DNA of 38,077 bases from positions 1 through 38,077 of the forward strand of contig NZ_JPVQ01000033.1 in NCBI RefSeq assembly GCF_000772965.1. Reading direction: 5' to 3'. A program made the position numbers and the translations under genes. This DNA comes from Ureibacillus massiliensis 4400831 = CIP 108448 = CCUG 49529 (GTDB lineage Bacteria > Bacillota > Bacilli > Bacillales_A > Planococcaceae). Of this stretch, positions 32,020 to 38,077 are shown in pieces (within the stretch, counting starts at the first letter, position 1; each line of letters begins with the position of its first letter). The notes below the pieces were generated by a model. That model was given only the letters and a program-made list of their open reading frames with translations. It was not told the origin of the DNA and searched no databases.

Positions 32020-32258
32020 CAATCAGCGTAACGAAGACCAGTATGTGGAACCCATTTGAAAAGAGAGCGATGTTCATCGGCTGAAAGACATCGTACAAAA
32101 TGGACTGCAGAACCTGCTTCGCTAGCTTCTAGAAAAACTAGACGCCGCTCTGCGTTATGAGGATGAAGTGGGATTTATTTGTTAAATCCAATTTAGGTGG
32201 TACCACGGAAAGAAACTACTCTTTTCGCCCTATTTTTATAGGGTGGAAAGAGTTTTTT
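32020..32258 (+). promoter_or_regulatory. T-box riboswitch (tRNA-Pro) upstream of proBA
   Basis: A tRNA-sensing leader that lets transcription run on when uncharged tRNA-Pro pairs with it. CGAAG near 32032 pairs with CTTCG near 32138 at the base of stem I. AGTATG and AGAGAGCGATG follow the usual order, and the specifier loop GCAGAACCTGC presents GAA-CCT, a proline codon (CCU). The conserved T-box AGGTGGTACCACGG is at 32195-32208. The competing terminator is CTTTTCGCCCT paired with AGGGTGGAAAG, followed by a T run (32219-32257). The first gene is proB, agreeing with the specifier. Confidence 0.92.
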
Positions 32259-32278
32259 TGTTATTAGGAGGCAATGTG

Positions 32279-33364
32279 ATGGATAAAAAACGTATTGTCG
32301 TAAAAATTGGTAGTAGTTCCCTTACAAATACAAAAGGCGAAATTGACCATGAAAAATTACAGGATCATATTGATGCCATCTCAACGTTGAAAAAACTAGA
32401 TCATGACGTTTTACTTGTATCGTCTGGCGCGGTTGCAGCAGGTTTTCGTAAACTAGGTTATCCTTCAAGACCTGTTACACTAAAAGGCAAACAGGCAGCA
32501 GCAGCAGTTGGGCAAAGCTTGCTTATTCAACTTTACGCGGAAGGGTTTGAATCTCACGCAATTACTACTGCCCAAGTATTATTAACTCGCACGGATTTTT
32601 CAAAAAAAGAGCGATATAAAAATGCTTATGCTACTTTCACAGAATTACTTGAACGCTCTATCATACCGATCATTAATGAAAACGATACTGTATCTGTTGA
32701 AGAATTAACTTTTGGCGATAATGATATGTTATCTGCTTTAGTAAGCGGTCTTGTCCATGCAGACCAATTAATAATCTTAACGGATATTAATGGTTTTTAT
32801 AATGACAATCCGAATAAAAATCCATTTGCAACACGCATTCATCACCTATCAGAAATTACTGATGAAATGTTACAGCTTGCTCAAGGTGCAGGATCTAACG
32901 TCGGTACTGGTGGTATGCAGTCTAAACTACAAGCTGCTCGCACCGCCCTTACCTCTGGTGTGAAGGTTTTTATTGGGAAAGGCGTCGGACAAAACAAGCT
33001 AACAGATATACTTTATGGTAATGGCGATGGAACTTATATCAGTAACGAAAAACAATACATCCTGCCAAATAAAAAACAATGGCTTTCATTAACTGAAATT
33101 TCTGGAAAATTATACATTGATGAAGGTGCGAAGGATGCCTTACTTTCCAATGGTAAAAGCCTTTTACCAGCAGGAATTTATAAAATAGATGGTACCTTTT
33201 ATAAAGGTGATGTGGTTGAAGTTTATTGGAATGATACTCTATTAGGAAGAGGTGAAGTTCACTATTCAAGTAAAGAGCTTTCACTTGCATTGGGAAAACG
33301 AACAAATGAATTACATACAAACACTAGTGTCGTAATTCATCGGGACAGATGGCTAAAAATTTAA
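32279..33364 (+). CDS. proB: glutamate 5-kinase
   Basis: The first step of proline synthesis: ATP-dependent phosphorylation of glutamate to gamma-glutamyl phosphate in the cytosol, feedback-inhibited by proline in the family. The amino-acid kinase domain (1-255) starts [13 protein letters not shown] and contains [37 protein letters not shown] (in parts [23 protein letters not shown]), LTDINGFY and [15 protein letters not shown]-terminal PUA domain (about 275-355) follows. The 361-residue length is normal. ATG 32279 lies 7 bases behind AGGAGG; GTG 32276 is less likely. It is under the tRNA-Pro T-box, so it is induced on proline starvation. proA follows 16 bases later. Confidence 0.96.
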   Translation: MDKKRIVVKIGSSSLTNTKGEIDHEKLQDHIDAISTLKKLDHDVLLVSSGAVAAGFRKLGYPSRPVTLKGKQAAAAVGQSLLIQLYAEGFESHAITTAQVLLTRTDFSKKERYKNAYATFTELLERSIIPIINENDTVSVEELTFGDNDMLSALVSGLVHADQLIILTDINGFYNDNPNKNPFATRIHHLSEITDEMLQLAQGAGSNVGTGGMQSKLQAARTALTSGVKVFIGKGVGQNKLTDILYGNGDGTYISNEKQYILPNKKQWLSLTEISGKLYIDEGAKDALLSNGKSLLPAGIYKIDGTFYKGDVVEVYWNDTLLGRGEVHYSSKELSLALGKRTNELHTNTSVVIHRDRWLKI

Positions 33365-33380
33365 AACTAGGAGGTCTAAT

Positions 33381-34646
33381 ATGTCAAAGTTAACGATTGA
33401 AAGTGAAGTACGATTAAAAGGAAAAGCAGCAAAACAAGCGAGTCTTATAATAAGCAACAAAACTTCTGCTGAAAAGAATATCGCATTAAAGAAAATAGCA
33501 GATCAACTGCTAAAAGACCAAGAGTTAATATTATCAGAGAATAATAAAGATATTATTTCCGGAAAAGAAAAAGGCTTACAAGAATCCCTTCTCGATCGAA
33601 TACTATTAAATGAAGATCGTCTCAAAGCTATGGCTCAGGCTATCCACGAGCTCATCGCATTACAAGATCCAGTTGGAGATCTTTTAGAATCGATGACAAA
33701 AGAAAATGGTCTCAAAATCGAAAAACGTCGTGTTCCGATTGGTGTCATTGGGATGATTTATGAGGCAAGACCGAATGTAACCATTGATGCAGCAACGTTA
33801 TGTTTAAAAACAGGTAATGCAGTTATTTTAAGAGGCAGTTCTTCAGCAAAGCATTCAAATATTGCGCTTGTAAAAACGATTCACCGCGCATTAGAAAATA
33901 CTTCTCTTCCAATTGATGCCGTACAATTAATAGAAGACACGAGCCATGAAACAGCGAAGGAATTATTTCGTTTAAATGATTATTTAGATGTGTTAATACC
34001 TCGTGGTGGAAAAGCTTTAATAGATCTTGTGGTGAAAGAATCCACAGTACCTGTTTTAGAAACTGGCGCAGGTAATTGCCATATATTCATCGACTACAAT
34101 GCAAAGTATGATATGGCACATGATATTTTAATCAATGCCAAAACACAGCGCCCTTCTGTTTGTAACTCAGCAGAAAGTTTACTTATTCAATATGATTGGT
34201 TTAAGGAAAAGGGTGAAGCTATCCTCAACGACTTACAAAAAGCTGGAATTACTATTATCGGCGATGAAGAGGTTTGTAAGATGAATTCTACAGCAACCTT
34301 GGCAACGGAAGAGGATTTTGCAACAGAGTTTTTAGATTTAAAGATGAGTGTCAAAGTAGTAGAAAATGTTAATGAAGCAATCGAACATGTAAATACATTT
34401 GGCACAAAACATTCAGAGGCAATCATCACAGAGGATATTTTAAATGCAGAATTATTCTTAAAAAATGTTGATGCTGCTGCGGTTTACTATAACGCATCTA
34501 CAAGGTTCACAGACGGATTTGAATTTGGGTATGGAGCTGAAATTGGTATAAGTACACAAAAATTACATGCACGCGGCCCAATGGGATTACCTGCATTGAC
34601 TTCTACAAAATATTTTATTTACGGAAATGGGCAAATTCGACAATAA
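33381..34646 (+). CDS. proA: gamma-glutamyl phosphate reductase
   Basis: The second step of proline synthesis: NADPH-dependent reduction of gamma-glutamyl phosphate to glutamate semialdehyde. It is an aldehyde-dehydrogenase-fold enzyme of 421 residues, full length. Motifs include [19 protein letters not shown] (in parts [19 protein letters not shown]), [34 protein letters not shown] and the catalytic Cys in [14 protein letters not shown], with the C-terminal [18 protein letters not shown] stretch. It is co-transcribed behind proB with an AGGAGG site. The next step, ProC, is not encoded in this window. Confidence 0.97.
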   Translation: MSKLTIESEVRLKGKAAKQASLIISNKTSAEKNIALKKIADQLLKDQELILSENNKDIISGKEKGLQESLLDRILLNEDRLKAMAQAIHELIALQDPVGDLLESMTKENGLKIEKRRVPIGVIGMIYEARPNVTIDAATLCLKTGNAVILRGSSSAKHSNIALVKTIHRALENTSLPIDAVQLIEDTSHETAKELFRLNDYLDVLIPRGGKALIDLVVKESTVPVLETGAGNCHIFIDYNAKYDMAHDILINAKTQRPSVCNSAESLLIQYDWFKEKGEAILNDLQKAGITIIGDEEVCKMNSTATLATEEDFATEFLDLKMSVKVVENVNEAIEHVNTFGTKHSEAIITEDILNAELFLKNVDAAAVYYNASTRFTDGFEFGYGAEIGISTQKLHARGPMGLPALTSTKYFIYGNGQIRQ

Positions 34647-34651
34647 AAAAT

Positions 34652-34703
34652 GAGCCAAATCTAAAGAGTGAAGATACAACTTCCTTTTAGATTTGGCTTT
34701 TTC
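34652..34703. terminator. bidirectional terminator after proBA
   Basis: AGCCAAATCTAAA and TTTAGATTTGGCT (one extra T) form a 13-base stem around a loop of about 19 bases. TTTTTC follows on the plus strand and A/T-rich sequence on the other side, so it can end both proBA and the convergent flavin reductase gene. Confidence 0.8.
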
Positions 34704-34705
34704 TT

Positions 34706-35272
34706 TTAAAAATCGTATTTTGCTTCTTTTTCTTCTCTTAGTTTTGTATACGTTTCTGTTAATAAAACTGTATCCTCTACTAAGCGGTCAATGCGAAAGA
34801 GGATATCATCATTGACGATTTCTTTACGATTAAAATCTTTTTCTTCTATAAATACATAAGTTTGTACGATTTGAGCTTTCATATAAGAAAGGATCGGCTT
34901 TAATTGCTGCTCTGCGATTAAATAATGCTTTGGTGATCCAGCAGTGACAAGCATACTTACTACTTTGTCGAGAAATGCATTGACAGGTAGTAAGTCAAAA
35001 ATATTTTTTAATGTAGCAGGGATTGATGCTTGAAATATCGGTGTACCAATAATAATTGCATCGGCTTCCATAATCTTCCGAGTTACAAACCCTGTATCCC
35101 CTTCGTATTCTAAATAATTTCGCCCATCACTAAACTGAACATCATACTCAGCTAAGTCGATTAAAGTCACATTCACATCAGGATATTTTTCATTCAAAGC
35201 TTTCATCATATAATTCATCGCAGTACGTGTTTTTGACCCCACTTTTGAGCCTGATAATCCCACAATATTCAC
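34706..35272 (-). CDS. NAD(P)H-dependent FMN reductase
   Basis: A flavodoxin-like reductase of 188 residues. The phosphate-binding loop is LSGSKVGSKTRTA (6-18); ADAIIIGTPIFQASIPATLKN (about 70-90; in parts ADAIIIGTPIFQ, ASIPATLKN) contacts FMN; SMLVTAGSPKHYL (about 106-118) continues the fold. Members of this family (SsuE-like) supply reduced FMN to a partner monooxygenase. Here that partner is certainly the luciferase-like gene directly upstream: only 2 bases lie between its stop codon and this ATG, so translation is coupled. The target substrate is not deducible. Confidence 0.88.
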   Translation of the reverse strand: MNIVGLSGSKVGSKTRTAMNYMMKALNEKYPDVNVTLIDLAEYDVQFSDGRNYLEYEGDTGFVTRKIMEADAIIIGTPIFQASIPATLKNIFDLLPVNAFLDKVVSMLVTAGSPKHYLIAEQQLKPILSYMKAQIVQTYVFIEEKDFNRKEIVNDDILFRIDRLVEDTVLLTETYTKLREEKEAKYDF

Positions 35273-35274
35273 AT

Positions 35275-36339
35275 TTATTCCCCCTGCTTTGCAGTATACT
35301 TTCTTATGGCTGGCAAAATTTCATTTCCAATTAATTCGATGTTTTTCATTAAGTTTTCAAATGGAACGCCACCAAAATCCATTTGTCCAATATAACGTTG
35401 ATGGCCAAATAGTTCGTATTGATAAAGGATTTTCTCTATTATTTGTTGAGGACTTCCGATATTCATCACATCTCGAGTATCAGCACCTTGCGCAAAATGC
35501 TGTTTAGGGAAACCTCGCCCGTTCGTTAATTTCATTCCTTCATTTATAAAAGGATAGTACTCTCTAAGCGCTTGTTGTGTTGTCTCTGCTGCATAGAAAA
35601 ATCCCGCTGTTGCCACTGGGAAGTCATTAGGATCAAATCCATTGTCCTGTAAAGATTCTCTGTAAGCATCAATGGAATATTTAAAGCTTGTTGCAGGACC
35701 ACCAAGCATTGCTAACTGCATTGGTACTCCAGCACGACCTGCTTTAATAGCACTTGCAGGGGGACCTCCAACTGCTCGCCAAATAGGAAGAGATCCGTTT
35801 AATGGGCGTGGTAAAATTTGCGCATCCCTTAATGGAGCTCTAAATTCTCCACTCCAATTTACTACTTCCTCTTCATTGATTTTTAATAATAAATCAAACT
35901 TTTCTTCAAATAACTCCTCATAATCTCGTAAGCTATAGCCTAATAAACTAAACAATCCCACTCGAGAAGCACGACCTGCGATTATTTCAGCTCTTCCGTT
36001 TGAAATTAAATCAATTGTCGCAAAATCCTCATAAACTCGTACTGGATCTAGTGTACTTATAATCGTTGAAGAGCTAGAAATTTTAATTTTATTTGTGGCT
36101 TGTGCAATGGCAGCTAGGACTACTGAATGAGCTTGAGTTGTAAAATATTCTTGATGGCTCTCCCCTACACTAAAAAAATCTATTCCAGCTTGCTCAGCAA
36201 GTTTGGCTAACTCTATTATTTCGTGAATTCTTTGTTGAGCAGAAATCCTCTCGCCTGTATTAGGATTTGTAATATGATCTCCCAATGTATAAATTCCAAA
36301 TTCCAATCCTTTTTTTGGATCAATTCTATATTTGTCCAA
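35275..36339 (-). CDS. luciferase-like (LLM class) flavin-dependent monooxygenase
   Basis: A TIM-barrel FMNH2-dependent monooxygenase of 354 residues. It contains LEFGIYTLGDH at the start, AEQAGIDFFSVGESHQEYFTTQ (in parts AEQAGIDFFSVG, ESHQEYFTTQ), ISSSSTIISTLDPVRVYEDFATIDLISNGRAEIIAGRAS (in parts STLDPVRVYEDFAT, SNGRAEIIAGRAS), the typical group signature, and FDLLLKI and LPIWRAVGGPP further on. This group acts on small organics, including long-chain aldehydes, sulfonates and amines. It is the first gene of a two-gene operon with the FMN reductase. TTG 36339 is the start, with a GGGGCGG 3 bases upstream. Substrate unknown. Confidence 0.88.
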   Translation of the reverse strand: MDKYRIDPKKGLEFGIYTLGDHITNPNTGERISAQQRIHEIIELAKLAEQAGIDFFSVGESHQEYFTTQAHSVVLAAIAQATNKIKISSSSTIISTLDPVRVYEDFATIDLISNGRAEIIAGRASRVGLFSLLGYSLRDYEELFEEKFDLLLKINEEEVVNWSGEFRAPLRDAQILPRPLNGSLPIWRAVGGPPASAIKAGRAGVPMQLAMLGGPATSFKYSIDAYRESLQDNGFDPNDFPVATAGFFYAAETTQQALREYYPFINEGMKLTNGRGFPKQHFAQGADTRDVMNIGSPQQIIEKILYQYELFGHQRYIGQMDFGGVPFENLMKNIELIGNEILPAIRKYTAKQGE

Positions 36340-36658
36340 AACCGCCCCAACCTTTCAACAATTTAATTGCTTTTATTTTAACATTGATTTCTTAGTTACT
36401 TAGTCTGATATGCTCACATCTATGAAAATTAGTATTGTAGTAAAGCTTGTAAATATGCGTAATATTATTTTAACGCTGTTAAAAGAGTCAAAAGATAAAA
36501 TACAATTTATATAGATTTAAAAAGGTTTTAATTTTATTATTTTCATTGCTTATTATTATGTGGATCAAAACTCTTTATTTTTCACAATCTTTAAAATTTT
36601 TATATTATAATGGATTATAGCATGTGAGTTTATATTACATGTAACAGGGGGGATTTTA
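36340..36658. other. AT-rich intergenic DNA
   Basis: About 320 bases between divergent genes. No coding frame or clear regulatory structure is seen apart from likely promoters, which I could not pin down. Confidence 0.4.
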
Positions 36659-36895
36659 TTGACCAATACAAATGATCCATTAATCTTAGATAAAAAGGCG
36701 AAAATCTATTTAATTGCGGCTATTTTTTTTGGCATATGTTTTTTTGCATTACCGGCTATTTTAAGCAACTTTGCCGTGCAACTATTAGGTGAAAACGCAG
36801 TGCAAGTTGTATTTATCATTACATGTTTTAGCTTACTGTTAGCAGTGTTTTGCGGGAATAAGTATTATAAGTTAAAATCACAGATTAGAAAATAA
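36659..36895 (+). CDS. small two-helix membrane protein
   Basis: A 78-residue protein with two predicted membrane helices, about 15-36 (IYLIAAIFFGICFFALPAIL) and 46-67 (AVQVVFIITCFSLLLAVFCG), joined by a short loop (SNFAVQLLGEN), and a basic C-terminal tail KYYKLKSQIRK that should lie inside the cell. TTG 36659 is the start, with AGGGGGGAT 6 bases upstream, which is a strong site. I do not recognise a family. Stand-alone gene followed by a long hairpin. Confidence 0.7.
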   Translation: MTNTNDPLILDKKAKIYLIAAIFFGICFFALPAILSNFAVQLLGENAVQVVFIITCFSLLLAVFCGNKYYKLKSQIRK

Positions 36896-36903
36896 ATATT
36901 AAG

Positions 36904-36918
36904 AAGCTAGGACATAAA
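36904..36918 (+). repeat. short intergenic motif, copy 2
   Basis: GAAGCTAGGACATAA matches GAGGCTGGGACATAA (9238-9252) at 13 of 15 bases. Like that copy it lies between a stop codon and a terminator hairpin. Confidence 0.5.
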
Positions 36919-36922
36919 AAAT

Positions 36923-36979
36923 ACCCCCAATTAGGTAAGATGAAATTTTTATTTTTTCATCTGTCTACCTAATTGGGAG
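36923..36979 (-). terminator. terminator of the NHL-repeat gene or small membrane gene
   Basis: CCCAATTAGGTA and TACCTAATTGGG enclose a second pair GATGAAA/TTTCATC in a 57-base hairpin. On the minus strand GGTATTTTTTATG follows, so it probably ends the NHL-repeat gene; on the plus strand there is no T run. Confidence 0.7.
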
Positions 36980-37043
36980 CATATCAAAGCAACTAAAGTA
37001 CAATATAATTTGCTCCTTTTTATAATCAAAACCAACCCTCCTC

Positions 37044-38041
37044 TCAATATTTTTTATTTATTTTAATAATCTGATTATTATAGCTGTCTACAACTACAAT
37101 TGATCCATCACTAGTATTACCCACATCTGTGGGGAACCGTAATCCTTCAATAATCGTTGTTACTTTTCCGTCTAACAAATAACGAATGGTATGATTTGCA
37201 CTATCTGCAATCAAAAGTCCCCCTTCATTAGTTAAGGCTAGTCCTCTAGGAGATGCAAATTTTGCTTCAAGGGCTGCTCCATCCTGATATCCAGGATCTG
37301 CATATAGTTTTTATTTCCTAGCGTTACTTTACCAGCAACTGTCGTGACGACATTATTTGTGAAATCTATATATCGAATCGCTTGATTACCTGTGTCACTT
37401 ACATATAAATTCCCTTTCGAATCTATTACAAGACTCGTAGGTTCATTAAATTTTGCTTCGGATAACTTTCCATCTTTAAATTCCCCTGCACTTTCAATAA
37501 CACCTGCAACTACTTCCACAGGTCGCATTGAAGTTGCATTTAACGTAGTGACATTTCCTTCATTATCAATTTTTCTAATGACGTGATTTAATGTGTCTGC
37601 TACATATATTGTTCCATCTTTTGCAACCGCAATATCTTGTGGGTAATAGAATCTAGCATTCTCTGCTTTATCATCAATAAGACCTGGCAAACTATCACCG
37701 GCTAATGTAATCACATTTCCATTTGATAAAATTTTACGAATCACATGGTTCTCGGTGTCCGCTATATATATATTTCCTGATGAATCAACATCGATACCAG
37801 AAGGAGATGAGAACATAGCACTATCTTTTTGAGCATCGTGTAAAGCCCCTTCTGGATTACCAAATTCGTCCGTTAATAATGGCATTCCAGCATATGTTGA
37901 CACATTACCGTCTTTCAGTTGACGAATTGAATGATTTTCTTGGTCTGAAATCAAGATTGAGCCATTTGATAAAATTGCTAGATTAATTGGAAAGCGAAAA
38001 GATGCCTCTAAAGCCTTTCCATCGACATTTGTAACCGTCAA
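37044..38041 (-). pseudogene. NHL-repeat beta-propeller protein, frameshifted and incomplete
   Basis: Repeats of about 45-60 residues, each with a D-x-x-G-N-I/L-Y-I/V-A/S-D-x-x-N-H-x-I-R-x-I pattern (for example GNIYIADTENHVIRKI, GTIYVADTLNHVIRKI, GNLYVSDTGNQAIRYI), fold into a beta-propeller. Such domains occur in extracellular surface proteins. In the first frame the gene ends at 37238. Near 37305-37320 the correct frame changes: reading on in the next frame gives KLYADPGYQDGAALEAKF, SPRGLALTNEGGLLIADSANH (in parts SPRGLALTNEGG, LLIADSANH) and two further blades to TGA 37044. The 5' end also lacks a credible start (TTG without a ribosome binding site and an in-frame stop shortly before), so it is probably truncated or shifted there too. 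Confidence 0.8.
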
Positions 38042-38077
38042 GTAAAATTAAACAGTTTTTCACAAATAAGTTTAAAC

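Overview
The window is low-GC DNA (roughly one third G+C) from an endospore-forming member of the Bacillales. The evidence is two CotX-type spore coat proteins, a Spo0E-family phosphatase, a YqhG/YqhH pair, a tRNA-Pro T-box in front of proBA, and abundant AGGAGG ribosome binding sites with TTG/GTG starts. Gene content resembles the Lysinibacillus/Solibacillus/Psychrobacillus side of the order, but that placement is inference. No rRNA, tRNA, CRISPR array or intact insertion sequence was seen.

Layout. 1-541: non-coding, clearly richer in G+C than the rest, ending in a leader with competing hairpins. 542-1971: an unknown protein and a Trm11-like RNA methyltransferase. 2083-3875 (-): a small unknown protein, an SCP2-domain protein and PurU. 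4223-8168 (+): a four-gene surface or spore glycan cluster (membrane GT2 synthase, WbqC-like protein, PIG-L deacetylase, DegT aminotransferase), the last gene broken. 8287-12944 (-): a secreted alpha-carbonic anhydrase, an M24 protein that has lost metal ligands, YqhG and the YqhH SNF2 helicase. 13182-14393 (+): a long coiled-coil protein with 14-residue repeats. 14498-17821: a possible remnant, an NTF2-like protein, tandem 40-45-residue microproteins, DoxX, YczE-like and GNAT genes. 18208-20217: a 54-residue Spo0E-type phosphatase behind a perfect palindrome, an HTH regulator and a PrpE-like phosphatase with an altered signature. 20468-21855 (+): spore coat genes. 22168-25764 (-): a Tat-exported two-subunit GMC dehydrogenase in one operon with tatA and tatC. 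25998-31862 (-): SDR, branched-chain aminotransferase, GNAT-like protein, a biotin carboxyl carrier with a frameshifted biotin carboxylase, an enoyl-CoA hydratase remnant and a VOC protein. 31977-34646 (+): T-box and proBA. 34706-36339 (-): flavin reductase and luciferase-like monooxygenase. 36659-36895: small membrane protein. 37044-38041 (-): frameshifted NHL-repeat protein.

Three features stand out. The glycan cluster has a sigma-K-like -10 box similar to those before the coat genes, so it may build a spore-surface sugar. The GMC operon carries its own Tat translocase next to its Tat substrate. Several genes are broken (DegT aminotransferase, biotin carboxylase, enoyl-CoA hydratase remnant, NHL protein), which means either real decay or draft-sequence errors. 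The enoyl-CoA hydratase remnant cannot be explained by a single sequencing error.
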